Of a stretch of DNA of 64,000 bases, positions 17,284 to 25,872 are shown piece by piece. This DNA comes from Tropicimonas marinistellae. Lineage in GTDB: Bacteria > Pseudomonadota > Alphaproteobacteria > Rhodobacterales > Rhodobacteraceae. A model generated the notes under the pieces. That model did not search any database, was not told the DNA's origin, and saw nothing but the letters and a program-made list of their open reading frames with translations. Each line of letters begins with the position of its first letter. Position 1 is the stretch's first letter. The position numbers and the translations under genes were made by a program. The DNA is taken from assembly GCF_001509585.1 (NCBI RefSeq), contig NZ_LNCI01000007.1, positions 124,001-188,000 of the forward strand, in the 5' to 3' direction.

Positions 17284-18213
17284 ATGCCGCTCATCACTGC
17301 CCGCTCCAATGGTGTCTTCACCATCTCGGCCACCCCATTTGCCGAGGACGGATCACTCGACCTCGACAGCACCGACCGCTTGACCGATTTCTACGCTCAG
17401 GAGGGCGCGAGCGGGCTGACGATCCTTGGCATGATGGGCGAGGCACCCAAGCTCACGCAGCCCGAAGCCCGGGCTTTCGTGGAGCGGGTGATCGCCCGCG
17501 CCCCCGACCTGCCGGTGGTCGTTGGGGTTTCGGCGTCCGGGCTCGCCGCGATCTCTGAGTTGACCAAGGCGGTTATGGACCTGGGCGCCGCTGGCGTGAT
17601 GGTCGCGCCGCCCTCGACGCTCACCACAAATGAAACGATCGAGGCCTATTACGCCAATGTCGTCGACGCCATTGGAACCGACGTCCCTCTGGTGTTGCAG
17701 GACTTTCCCCTGTCGACGAAAGTTCCGATCTCGATTCCCACGCTCGGCCGAATATTCGAGGCGCATCCCTCCATCGTCATGCTAAAGCACGAGGACTGGC
17801 CGGGGCTGGCCAAGATATCCGCGCTGCGCGCGGCCGAGGCCGAGGGGCGCCGCCGGACGGCGATCCTATGCGGCAATGGGGGCATGTTCCTACCCGAAGA
17901 GATGGCCCGCGGCGCCGATGGCGCGATGACCGGATTCTGCTTCCCGCAGATGATGGCCGCGGTCTGCAAGCTGATGACCGCGGGCGAGACCGAGTACGCG
18001 CGGGACGTTTTTGACGCCTACATGCCGCTGGTGCGCTACGAGCAGCAACCGGGCGTCGGGCTTGCCGTGCGCAAGTACGTGTTCCATTCGCGCGGCATCA
18101 TTGCCTCGTCGAAGATCCGCTCCCCAGGCGCGCCGCTCGCTCCGGCAGCGGTTAAGGAGGTCGAGACCATCATCCGCCGGCAGGAAGCACGTCTCGCAGA
18201 GCTTTCCGCCTGA
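17284..18213 (+). CDS. Dihydrodipicolinate synthase-family lyase/aldolase
   Basis: 309 aa TIM barrel. 'GLTILGMMGEAPKLTQPE' matches the GTTGE region of the DHDPS/NAL family, and Lys168 in 'IVMLKHEDWPG' is the Schiff-base lysine. The Tyr usually found in the 'YNxP' strand is replaced ('LVLQDFPLSTKV', residues 137-146), so true DHDPS activity is unlikely. It follows the binding protein by 65 bp on the same strand and so is probably co-regulated. It likely cleaves or hydrates a 2-keto acid produced late in the pathway; that is inference. Confidence 0.85.
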   Translation: MPLITARSNGVFTISATPFAEDGSLDLDSTDRLTDFYAQEGASGLTILGMMGEAPKLTQPEARAFVERVIARAPDLPVVVGVSASGLAAISELTKAVMDLGAAGVMVAPPSTLTTNETIEAYYANVVDAIGTDVPLVLQDFPLSTKVPISIPTLGRIFEAHPSIVMLKHEDWPGLAKISALRAAEAEGRRRTAILCGNGGMFLPEEMARGADGAMTGFCFPQMMAAVCKLMTAGETEYARDVFDAYMPLVRYEQQPGVGLAVRKYVFHSRGIIASSKIRSPGAPLAPAAVKEVETIIRRQEARLAELSA

Positions 18214-18219
18214 TACGCA

Positions 18220-19623
18220 TCACGCCCGGCTGGAGTAGCCATCGAGCTCCCGGTCGGGCATCCGGATACAGGCCGCCAATGCGACTATCATCATCAGGAT
18301 CGCCGGCACCACCAGCGTCCAGGCCGGCCAGCCGGCTCCTCCGTTTCCGTCGAGGCCGGCGGCCACCGCGGCAAGCCCAGCGGCAGATGCGCCCACCGTC
18401 GCGCCCATCCCCCGCATGAAACCCATCACACCAAGGGCCGCCCCCATGCTCTCGGGCCGGGCGGCGTTCTGTACCGCGAGCAGGAAGATCGGGTAGAGGA
18501 TGCCGACGCCGATCCCAAGTGAAAACGAGGTCGCTTCGAGCATCACGAAACTGCCGCCGCCGCGGATGACCGCGGCCAGCGCAAAGGAGCCGACCAGCGC
18601 GATGCTCGCGCCTGCTAGCAGGATCGGGCGATATCGCGGGACGCGCAGCAGCAGCCGCGGCGGAAGATACGGGCCCAGCATCACACCACCAAGAAAGCCG
18701 AGGATTGCAAGACCGGCATCGGTCGCCGACAGGCCGAACTCAGAGCGCCAATAGAGCGGCAGGTAAATCGCCAGACCGATGTTTGTGCCCTGTGCGCAGA
18801 ACAGTGCGACCGCGTTCAGGAGGATCGTCCGCTCGGTCAACACGCCCACCGGCACAAGCGGATCTGCGGCGCGCGTCATCCGGTACCCGAAGCTCACCCA
18901 GAACAGCACCGCCGCCGCGAGCAAGGCCGGCGTGGCGGCCGTGTTCGCGGCCTCGCCTGTCGCGGTGTCGAGAGCAAGGATCGTCGCGAACGTCGCCAGC
19001 GACAACAGCGCGGCTCCGAGAACATCGACCCTTCGCGTTCGTCGCGCGGCACCAGTTCTGTCCGCCGTCAGGATCATCGCCGCGACGAGCCCGCCAAGCG
19101 GCAGGTTCAACCAGAACACCGCGCTCCAGTGCAGGCGATCGGCCAGAATACCCCCCGCGACCGGACCGAGGATCGACGACACGGCGTAGATCGTCGAGAT
19201 GCCGGCAGCGAACAAGGCGCGCTTCCGCATCGGCACAAGATCGGCCACCACGACAAAGGGCAGCGCGATCAGCCCCCCTGCCCCGGCGCCCTGCAATGCC
19301 CGTGCCGCGACCAGTACCGCAAGATCGCGGGCCAGTGCCGCGGCAACGGACCCCGCGACGAAAAGGCCTACAGCGATCAGCAGCGCTCGCCGGCGTCCGT
19401 TAATGTCGGCCAGCGCACCGAGGATCGGCGCCGTCGTTGTCGCCGCCATCAGGTAGCCCGTGGCGACCCACGGCAGCAACCGCCCACCGCCCAGGTCCGC
19501 CGCGATGTCTCCCATGACCGGGCCTATGATCGTCTGTTCGAGGGCGGCGAGGAAGAGCGCGAGCAGCGCCGCGACCAACATCAGGCGGCGGCGCTGAGGT
19601 GCCGCCGGGGTGGGATCGTCCAT
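18220..19623 (-). CDS. MFS transporter, DHA2 (14-TM) family
   Basis: 467 aa from ATG 19623; a GTG/ATG further upstream would overlap the GntR gene. Visible features: first helix 'LMLVAALLALFLAALEQTII', the MFS loop 'GALADINGRRRALLIAVG', motif C 'ISTIYAVSSILGPVAGG' and 13-14 hydrophobic helices. DHA2 members are usually drug or metabolite exporters. It is 19 bp after the GntR gene on the same strand, so probably autoregulated with it, and may export a toxic intermediate of the neighbouring pathway. Confidence 0.85.
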   Translation of the reverse strand: MDDPTPAAPQRRRLMLVAALLALFLAALEQTIIGPVMGDIAADLGGGRLLPWVATGYLMAATTTAPILGALADINGRRRALLIAVGLFVAGSVAAALARDLAVLVAARALQGAGAGGLIALPFVVVADLVPMRKRALFAAGISTIYAVSSILGPVAGGILADRLHWSAVFWLNLPLGGLVAAMILTADRTGAARRTRRVDVLGAALLSLATFATILALDTATGEAANTAATPALLAAAVLFWVSFGYRMTRAADPLVPVGVLTERTILLNAVALFCAQGTNIGLAIYLPLYWRSEFGLSATDAGLAILGFLGGVMLGPYLPPRLLLRVPRYRPILLAGASIALVGSFALAAVIRGGGSFVMLEATSFSLGIGVGILYPIFLLAVQNAARPESMGAALGVMGFMRGMGATVGASAAGLAAVAAGLDGNGGAGWPAWTLVVPAILMMIVALAACIRMPDRELDGYSSRA

Positions 19624-19642
19624 CAAGGTGCCAGGGGTCCGT

Positions 19643-20329
19643 TCAGCTTCTGCGGCCGAGGATGTAGTCGATAATCGCGTCGCGCACATGGTCAAGGTGT
19701 GCGCCCATGAGCTGGCGCGACCGTTCGGGGTCGTCGCCCGCCACCGCGCGTATCAACGCAAGGTGCTCTTCGGCACCGGGCTTGCGGCGGTGCGAGATGC
19801 GCGCGGTGTTGAAAAGGTGGGTGCGCCGACGCAGGTCGCGGATCGAGGCCACGATCATCGGGTTACCCGCGGCTTCGGCAATAGTGTTGTGCACCAGATC
19901 GTCGACAGCCCAGTGTTCGGATGTGCTGACATCTGCCGCGTCGCGTAGTGCGATGATAGCTGTCTCGACCTTCTTCAAAGTCTCGGGCGCGATCCTCCCA
20001 GTCGCGCGGCCAGACACCTCGACCTCGAGAATGCGGCGCATGTCCAAAAGGCTGACGTAGCTTTCGACGCTGAGTTCTGCGACGACGAGCATCCGCCCCT
20101 GCCGTCTGGACACCAGCTGCTCGGCTTCCAGCCGGCTCAGCGCCTCGCGAACCGGCGTGCGCGATATCCCCAGCACCTCCGCCAGCCGTCGTTCCTGCAA
20201 GACCTGCCCCGACTTCAATTCGCCCGACAGCATCCGGTCGAGGATGCGCCCATAGGCGAAGTCTGCAAGGCTGATCTCGGCCTCGTCCGTCGGCAGATCT
20301 CGGACAGCGCCCGCATTCACTTCCTCCAT
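19643..20329 (-). CDS. GntR-family regulator with FCD domain
   Basis: 228 aa from ATG 20329 (AGGAAGGA ribosome site). Winged HTH at about 20-85: 'GQVLQERRLAEVLGISRTPVREALSRLEAE'. The C-terminal helical FCD domain carries acidic/His metal-site residues ('VDDLVHNTIAEAAGN', 'GAHLDHVRDAI'). Divergent from the nitrilase gene at 20554 with a TGGTATGCCA-type operator between. Paralogue of the GntR at 29590: both carry 'SRTPVREAL' and 'DLRRRTH(L/V)FN'. One or both likely bind the shared operator set. Confidence 0.9.
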   Translation of the reverse strand: MEEVNAGAVRDLPTDEAEISLADFAYGRILDRMLSGELKSGQVLQERRLAEVLGISRTPVREALSRLEAEQLVSRRQGRMLVVAELSVESYVSLLDMRRILEVEVSGRATGRIAPETLKKVETAIIALRDAADVSTSEHWAVDDLVHNTIAEAAGNPMIVASIRDLRRRTHLFNTARISHRRKPGAEEHLALIRAVAGDDPERSRQLMGAHLDHVRDAIIDYILGRRS

Positions 20330-20435
20330 TCGTCCTTCCTTTCCCGGCCCGCAGCCCTGCCCGCTCAAAAAAGCGGCAAACGCCTACGTGAATCAATTTC
20401 GCACTCTCACCGTGCCTTGACGCCTCGCGTACCAT

Positions 20436-20445
20436 CGGTATGCCA
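20436..20445. promoter_or_regulatory. Putative GntR operator CGGTATGCCA
   Basis: One mismatch from TGGTATGCCA. It sits between the divergent GntR gene (start 20329) and the nitrilase-like gene (start 20554), 108 bp before the latter. Confidence 0.5.
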
Positions 20446-20553
20446 TTGGAGCACCTAATGGAAGATGTTTCGCGTGTGACTCTCTGCGCGCTAGCTTCCT
20501 TGCTTCCCACCGGCCGCCCGACCCCGCGGCCTAACAACGACCGGAGCCTCAAC

Positions 20554-21576
20554 ATGGCCATCACGCCCTGGCGCGCCACCTGCATCCAGATCGACAGCAA
20601 GCTCGCATTTCCCGCCGAGACCAAAGAGGCCGCTTGGGCCGTCATCAACGGTAATATCGACACCGCAATCGCGGCGATCGAAGCCGCCTGCGACAGCGAC
20701 ACCCCGCCCAAGCTCGTGGTGTTGCCCGAGTTCGTGTTCCAGGGTCCGCAGCGCAGCCTGCCTGCCAGCGTCTGGATCGAGCGCGCATGCACGACCATAC
20801 CCGGCGCGATCACTGACCGGCTGGCCGAGGTGGCGAAGAAGCGCGGCATCTACATTGCGGGCAATCACTTCGAAGTCGATCCAAAGTGGCCGGACCGCTA
20901 TTTCAACTCTTCCTTCCTGCTCGACCCTGCCGGAGAAACGATCCTCCGCTATCGCCGGATCAATACCGGCAGCTGGACCTCGCCGCACGACATCCTCGAC
21001 GAATACCGCGAGGCATATGGCGAAGAGGGCATCTTCCCCGTCGTCGACACCGAGTTGGGCCGCCTGGCGATCTTCCCCTGCGGTGAGATTTCGGTTCCCG
21101 AGATCACCCGGTCCTTCATGCTGCGTGGCGCAGAAGTGATCCTGCATCCGGACAACGCGCCGGTCAGCACCCTGGCGGATTGCGCGAAACGCTGCCGTGC
21201 TGCCGAGAACATGGTCTATCTGATATCGTGCAACCTGTCTGGCACCGCGGGTTTCTCGGACACCCTGACCGGCGGTCACTCGATGATCGTCGACTACCGC
21301 GGCGAGCTGATCGCCTTCGAGGAAAGCGACAAGGCGTCGAATACCTGTTCCGCGATGATCGACATCGAGGCGCTGCAGGTGGCGCGCCATGATACAGGTA
21401 TGGCGAACGGCCTAATGCGTTCGCGGTTCGAGATGTACCGCGGATACTATGGTGCCGCCGATTTCTACCCTGCGAATGGCCTCGCCGAAGCTCCGGTCGA
21501 GACCAACGAAGACTTCACTTCGGTCCACCAGAAGGCGCTTGCCAACATGGCGGCGGCTGGCGTGCTTCGCGACTGA
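20554..21576 (+). CDS. Nitrilase-superfamily carbon-nitrogen hydrolase
   Basis: 340 aa from ATG 20554. Nitrilase-fold motifs: Glu59 in 'VVLPEFVFQG' and Cys176 in 'FPCGEISVPE'. The catalytic lysine position ('YRK' in aliphatic amidases) is Arg135 in 'LRYRRIN'. The 'RGAEVILHP' strand and 'CRAAENMVYLISCN' are also typical. It most resembles the amidase/formamidase side of the superfamily rather than true nitrilases. A paralogue with the same key residue numbers is encoded at 28226-29299. It probably hydrolyses an amide or carbamoyl intermediate; loss of Lys needs caution. Confidence 0.85.
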   Translation: MAITPWRATCIQIDSKLAFPAETKEAAWAVINGNIDTAIAAIEAACDSDTPPKLVVLPEFVFQGPQRSLPASVWIERACTTIPGAITDRLAEVAKKRGIYIAGNHFEVDPKWPDRYFNSSFLLDPAGETILRYRRINTGSWTSPHDILDEYREAYGEEGIFPVVDTELGRLAIFPCGEISVPEITRSFMLRGAEVILHPDNAPVSTLADCAKRCRAAENMVYLISCNLSGTAGFSDTLTGGHSMIVDYRGELIAFEESDKASNTCSAMIDIEALQVARHDTGMANGLMRSRFEMYRGYYGAADFYPANGLAEAPVETNEDFTSVHQKALANMAAAGVLRD

Positions 21577-21596
21577 ACGACCTGAGCGGACGATCA

Positions 21597-21629
21597 TCGC
21601 GGGCGCTCTTCGTGAAGCGGCGCCCGCGA
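21597..21629 (+). terminator. 10-bp GC stem hairpin after nitrilase gene
   Basis: TCGCGGGCGC at 21597-21606 pairs exactly with 21620-21629, with a 13-nt loop, 20 bp after the stop. No clear T-run follows, so it is either a weak terminator or an mRNA 3' protection element. Confidence 0.5.
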
Positions 21630-21956
21630 ATCTCCAGACAAGGAATGCCGGTCACTCGTCTGACCACGAACCTGGCTCGAAGCGGTCCGGGCCGCGACTA
21701 TCGCGACGCTGCATTTACATATTTTGATGCGAACGATAGCTACTGGACCGCACCGTGACGTCGCCGCACAATCGTCGCATAGAGACGACGCTGCGCGTGC
21801 CGCAAACCAACTGACTTGGCGCAACGTCGATTCCTTTCCTCCTACGAGCGATTTTAGACATTGGCCGCCCGCTAGCGCCGAAATTTCAGGCAAACCGCGC
21901 CTGCGCCGGGCCACCGAGCCCCCCGGAACGGGTTTCCTTTGTGAGGTGTTTATCGC

Positions 21957-21966
21957 TGGCATACCA
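21957..21966. promoter_or_regulatory. Putative GntR operator TGGCATACCA
   Basis: This is the exact reverse complement form of TGGTATGCCA-type sites (GGCATACC). It lies 66 bp before the start of the binding-protein gene at 22033. Confidence 0.55.
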
Positions 21967-22032
21967 TGTGAATGCCAACTCAACACCGATGAGAAACCGC
22001 CTGTGTTTGGGCGCCAACGAGGGACCAGCCAA

Positions 22033-23034
22033 ATGAAACACTTCTTGTTCCGCACGCTTTCCGGCGTCGCCCTTGCTGCGGGGATGGGCATGACGCCCGC
22101 CTTTGCCGAGGATCTCACGGACGTGAGCCTGCGTCTTGCCTGGGTGACAGGCGGCGTCGACGCTCCGTTCTTCGTCGCGAAGGAGAGCGGCTACTTTGCC
22201 GAGGCAGGCCTCGACGTCGAAATCGTCGACGGCAACGGCTCCACCGGCACGATCAAGGCGGTTGGCAATGGTGACTTCGACATCGGCATCGCAGGCCTTG
22301 GGGCGCTGGCACAAGCACAAACGGCGGCCGGTGCGGAAACCATCATCGCCGTCGCAGGGCTGATCCAAAAAGACCCGACTTCAATCATTTCACTTGAGGG
22401 CTCCGGGATCAGTTCGCCGAAAGACATCGAGGGCAAGCGGCTCGGCACCGACGCCGGCAACTTCGAAGACGGAATGATCAAGGCCTTCGCCGAAGCGAAC
22501 GACATCGACATGGACAAGGTGGACGTGGTCATCATCAACGGCGGCAACGACCGGGTCGCGCTCCTGAAGGGGGACGTCGACTTCATCAACGGCTGGGCAA
22601 ACCCCGACGGCGACAAGGTAGCCGCAATGCACCCGATTGAACCGCCACTGCTGTTTGCAGACTACGGCGTCAACATCCTCGGCTCGTCGGTCATCGTCCG
22701 GAAGGACTATCTCGCTGAGAACCCGGATGTCGTTTCGGGCTTCCTCGAGGCGATCATCAAGGCCAAGGCCGATGTGGTAGCGGAACCGGAAGCCGCGCGC
22801 GACGCGATCATGGCGAACCGGCCGGACGCCGACCCTGAAGCGATCCTGGAACAGATCGTGGTGATGGAGAAATACGAACATACCGCGGCGACTGAGGGCA
22901 TGCCCTATGGCACCGTGGCACCCGAGGACATCGAGCTTACCATCTCGCTCCTCGAAAAATACTCGGCGATGGAGCCGGGCCTGACGCCCGACGACATCTA
23001 TACCGACGCATACCTCCCTGCAGCGATGAACTGA
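22033..23034 (+). CDS. ABC substrate-binding protein, NMT1/THI5-like
   Basis: 333 aa. Signal peptide MKHFLFRTLSGVALAAGMGM then 'PAFAED' cleavage region; GAGGGA precedes the start. NMT1-like core: 'SLRLAWVTGGVDAPFFVAKE', 'GTIKAVGNGDFDIGIAGLG', 'DIEGKRLGTDAGN', 'RVALLKGDVDFINGWAN'. It heads the operon with an SDR-like protein, an ATPase and a permease, so it is the dedicated binding protein of the second NitT/TauT-type system. Many acidic residues suggest a soluble marine or halotolerant periplasmic protein. Substrate unknown. Confidence 0.9.
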   Translation: MKHFLFRTLSGVALAAGMGMTPAFAEDLTDVSLRLAWVTGGVDAPFFVAKESGYFAEAGLDVEIVDGNGSTGTIKAVGNGDFDIGIAGLGALAQAQTAAGAETIIAVAGLIQKDPTSIISLEGSGISSPKDIEGKRLGTDAGNFEDGMIKAFAEANDIDMDKVDVVIINGGNDRVALLKGDVDFINGWANPDGDKVAAMHPIEPPLLFADYGVNILGSSVIVRKDYLAENPDVVSGFLEAIIKAKADVVAEPEAARDAIMANRPDADPEAILEQIVVMEKYEHTAATEGMPYGTVAPEDIELTISLLEKYSAMEPGLTPDDIYTDAYLPAAMN

Positions 23035-23114
23035 TCCGGTTCATCTGCCAACTCGAACCGTGGGGTGGCTTGTCCGCCCTGCGGCCTTTTCTGCAAGTAA
23101 GCACAGAGGCCCCC

Positions 23115-23903
23115 TTGGATCTCGGACTGAAAGACCGCCACGCACTCGTACTCGGCGCCACCGGAGGGCTCGGCAAGGCCACGGCCGTCGCCCTGCTGGC
23201 GGAAGGCGCCAGCGTCACATTCGCGGGCCGCGACGATGCAAAGCTTGCCGCCCTGCTGGGCGAATTGCCCGCCGATCAGGCGGAGCGCGCCGATTTCGTG
23301 GTGGCGGACCTCGGCGACCCGACAGCACCCGCGACACTCGCCGCGGCGGCCCGCATACGTACTGGTCATGTCGACATCGTCGTCAACAATTCCGGTGGCC
23401 CGCCCCCCGGCCCGCCCACCTCGGTCGACCCGCTAGTGATGCAGGAACACTACGCGCGCATGGTCACGCCGCTTGTGACGCTGACGCTGGACCTGCTCGG
23501 CCCGATGCGGGCAAAGGGCTGGGGACGCATCCTGACCATCGCCTCTTCCGGAGTGGTTCAGCCGATCCCGCACCTGCCCGTCTCGAACGCGCTGCGCGCG
23601 TCGCTGGTGGGCTTCATGAAGACCCTTGCCGGCGAAGTCGCAAGCGATGGCGTCACCGTGAACGTCCTCGCTCCCGGTCGCATTCTTACCGACCGCGTGA
23701 TCTCGATTGACACCGGTACGGCCACGAAGACCGGCAATCCGCTGGCGGACGTGCAGGCGGCCTCAGCCGCAACGATCCCTGCGGGCCGCTACGGCAGCCC
23801 GGAAGAATTCGGCGCCGTTGCGGCGTTCCTGGCCTCGGAGCCAGCCTCCTACGTGACCGGAAGTACCATCCGCATCGACGGAGGCATGATCCGCGCGGTC
23901 TGA
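23115..23903 (+). CDS. SDR-like protein with altered catalytic Tyr/Lys
   Basis: 262 aa from the TTG at 23115 (MDLGLKDRHALVLG), preceded by AGAGG; another TTG 45 bp upstream is less likely. The Rossmann part is intact ('GATGGLGKATA', 'VNNSGGPPPGPP') and Ser144/Ser145 are present. The YxxxK pair is replaced by S157-N-A-L-R161. The tail 'VTGSTIRIDGGMIRAV' is normal. SDR-like proteins with a 'SNALR' site form a known atypical group whose chemistry may differ or be lost. Placed between binding protein and ATPase genes, so co-expressed with import. Confidence 0.8.
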   Translation: MDLGLKDRHALVLGATGGLGKATAVALLAEGASVTFAGRDDAKLAALLGELPADQAERADFVVADLGDPTAPATLAAAARIRTGHVDIVVNNSGGPPPGPPTSVDPLVMQEHYARMVTPLVTLTLDLLGPMRAKGWGRILTIASSGVVQPIPHLPVSNALRASLVGFMKTLAGEVASDGVTVNVLAPGRILTDRVISIDTGTATKTGNPLADVQAASAATIPAGRYGSPEEFGAVAAFLASEPASYVTGSTIRIDGGMIRAV

Positions 23904-23972
23904 CCGCGCTCGCAATACAAAGGGTGCCCGCAGGTCGGGCCCCGAAGTCCACTCACAGCAAGGAGCGGCCCC

Positions 23973-23996
23973 ATGGACCCGGACACCCAGCAATGA
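23973..23996 (+). CDS. 7-codon leader ORF coupled to ABC ATPase gene
   Basis: ATG at 23973 has the best ribosome site of this junction (AAGGAG, 8 nt upstream) but encodes only MDPDTQQ before TGA. That TGA overlaps the ATG (23993) of the ABC ATPase. The true ATPase start has no good Shine-Dalgarno of its own, so ribosomes are probably handed over from the leader. Too short for any product function to be claimed. Confidence 0.45.
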   Translation: MDPDTQQ

Positions 23997-24832
23997 ATGC
24001 AATTCCATCGCCCGACAGCCTGTCCACTCCAACTACCGACAGCACACCCTCGCAATGCGCTCCACACGTATCCATCGCGGGCGTCACGAAGGTGTTCAAT
24101 GGCCGCAAGGGCCGGGTCCAGGCGCTGGAGCCGGTCGACCTCGACATCCGCCGGGGCGAGTTCGTCTCGATCCTCGGCCCGTCTGGCTGCGGCAAGTCGA
24201 CCCTGATGATGCTGCTCTCCGGTCTGCTGCCGTCAAGTTCCGGACGGATCACCGTGGACGGAAAGGAGATAACCGCGCCCAATCCGGAAGCGGGCATCGT
24301 GTTTCAGAAAGACGTGCTGTTGGAATGGCGGTCGGCGCTGGAAAACGTGATGATTCAGGCGGAGATCCGCAAGTCCGACAAGGCCGAGGCGAAGTCTCGG
24401 GCGATGGAGCTCTTGTCGATGGTGTCGCTCGACGATTTCCATGACGCCTATCCCAGCGAGCTGTCAGGCGGCATGCGCCAGCGGGTGTCGATCTGCCGGG
24501 CACTGTTGCACAAGCCGCCGCTTATGTTGATGGACGAGCCGTTCGGCGCGCTCGACGCGATGACACGGGACCAGTTGCAGCTGGACCTGCTCAAGCTCTG
24601 CCGCGACGACGACATGACAGTGTTCTTCATCACTCACTCTATCCCTGAGGCGATCTTCCTCAGCGATCGGGTCGTCGTGATGACCCCCAGGCCGGGGCGT
24701 ATCGAGCGCATCGTGAACATCGACCTGCCGCGCCCCCGGCGCCTCGCCATGCGCGAAGATCCCAAATTCATTGAATACGTCCACGAGCTGACCGGCATCT
24801 TCAAGAGCCTCGGCGTTTTCCGGGAGGAATAA
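23993..24832 (+). CDS. NitT/TauT-type ABC transporter ATP-binding protein
   Basis: 279 aa. Walker A 'GPSGCGKST', Q-loop 'GIVFQKDVLLEWRSA', signature 'LSGGMRQRVSICRAL', Walker B 'LMLMDEPFGALDA', H-loop 'FITHSIPEA'. An N-terminal ~25-residue Ser/Thr/Pro-rich stretch precedes the domain; start chosen because it overlaps the leader ORF stop. It is followed directly by the permease (stop 24832, ATG 24833). Second importer of the region; related to but clearly diverged from the ATPase at 13214. Confidence 0.92.
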   Translation: MNAIPSPDSLSTPTTDSTPSQCAPHVSIAGVTKVFNGRKGRVQALEPVDLDIRRGEFVSILGPSGCGKSTLMMLLSGLLPSSSGRITVDGKEITAPNPEAGIVFQKDVLLEWRSALENVMIQAEIRKSDKAEAKSRAMELLSMVSLDDFHDAYPSELSGGMRQRVSICRALLHKPPLMLMDEPFGALDAMTRDQLQLDLLKLCRDDDMTVFFITHSIPEAIFLSDRVVVMTPRPGRIERIVNIDLPRPRRLAMREDPKFIEYVHELTGIFKSLGVFREE

Positions 24833-25663
24833 ATGGCAATGGCATCCGCAACCGAACCGCAACAGGAACGCGACAAGGCATTTGCACCCGTCCTGAAAGT
24901 GCTGAACGGTATCCCGCTCGCCGTCTGGACGCTAATCGGCCTTCTCCTGTTTTGGGAAGCCTACGTGCGCATTGCGAGCGTACCACCGTTCATCCTGCCG
25001 GCGCCCACCGCCATCGCGCAGGAGTTCAGGGACTATGGCCATCGGCTGTTTCCCAACGCTCTGGTGACGATGTTCGAGGTCGTCTTCGGCTTCACCTGCG
25101 CCGTGCTTATCGGCGTGCCGCTGGCCGTCGCAATCGTTTACTCGACGTTCATCCAGAAAGGTGTCTATCCGCTGATCGTGGCGAGCCAGACCATTCCCAA
25201 GGTCGCCATCGCGCCGTTGCTGCTGACCTGGTTCGGCTATGGCATGGCGCCAAAGATCGTCATCGTGATCCTACTGTCGTTCTTCCCGATCGTCATCAAC
25301 TCGGTGATGGGCCTGCGTTCGGCGTCAGAAGAGATGATCCACCTCGCCCGGTCGATGGGTGCGAATTCCTGGCAGACCTTCTGGAAGTTCCGCCTGCCAC
25401 ACGCTCTGCCCTCCATCTTCGCCGGTCTGAAGCTTGCCACTGCCCTGTCGGTGATCGGCGCGATCGTTGCAGAGTTCATCGGTGCGGACCAGGGGCTTGG
25501 CTATCTGATCCTGATTGCAGGCTCCAACTTCGACGTCGCCCGCCAATTCGCCGCGATCATCTGCATCGCGCTGATCGGGATGTGCTTCTTCTTCACCCTG
25601 GAGATGGTGGAACGCCTCGTAATCCCATGGCGCAACAAGGCGGATGTCTCGGGCGACGCGTGA
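24833..25663 (+). CDS. NitT/TauT-type ABC transporter permease
   Basis: 276 aa, about six TM helices, with 'LIGLLLFWEAYVRIASVPPF' at the start and the EAA region 'LARSMGANSWQTFWKFRLPHA'. It directly abuts the ATPase gene and ends the operon; a rho-independent terminator lies 31 bp downstream. Forms the second import complex with the binding protein at 22033. Confidence 0.9.
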   Translation: MAMASATEPQQERDKAFAPVLKVLNGIPLAVWTLIGLLLFWEAYVRIASVPPFILPAPTAIAQEFRDYGHRLFPNALVTMFEVVFGFTCAVLIGVPLAVAIVYSTFIQKGVYPLIVASQTIPKVAIAPLLLTWFGYGMAPKIVIVILLSFFPIVINSVMGLRSASEEMIHLARSMGANSWQTFWKFRLPHALPSIFAGLKLATALSVIGAIVAEFIGADQGLGYLILIAGSNFDVARQFAAIICIALIGMCFFFTLEMVERLVIPWRNKADVSGDA

Positions 25664-25693
25664 GGCAAGCCGAGACCAGCCTTCGGAAAAACG

Positions 25694-25731
25694 AAGGGCC
25701 AGGCAATCCATCGCCCGGCCCTTTCCTTTTT
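25694..25731 (+). terminator. Rho-independent terminator of second ABC operon
   Basis: Stem AAGGGCC (25694-25700) pairs with GGCCCTT (25717-25723); an inner GGC/GCC pair extends it past a one-base mismatch. It is followed by TCCTTTTT. It separates the plus-strand ABC operon from the convergent reductase gene ending at 25873. Confidence 0.8.
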
Positions 25732-25872
25732 GTCCCATGGCACGACTGGCGGCGCCTCCGAAAACCGATAACTGGCCCCTCGCCAACGACGTCGTTCTAT
25801 CGGGGAGGCACTGGGCCGCTCACACTTCGAGTGATCGGAGTTGCGAGACCCTGACCAAATTGACTGGCTGGT

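Larger units (their letters stand above)
21577..22032. promoter_or_regulatory. Intergenic region with hairpin and promoter
   Basis: 456 bp without a gene that I can support. It holds the hairpin at 21597-21629 after the nitrilase gene and the operator at 21957 before the binding-protein gene. An in-frame extension upstream of 22033 has no signal peptide or ribosome site and was not accepted. Confidence 0.5.
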
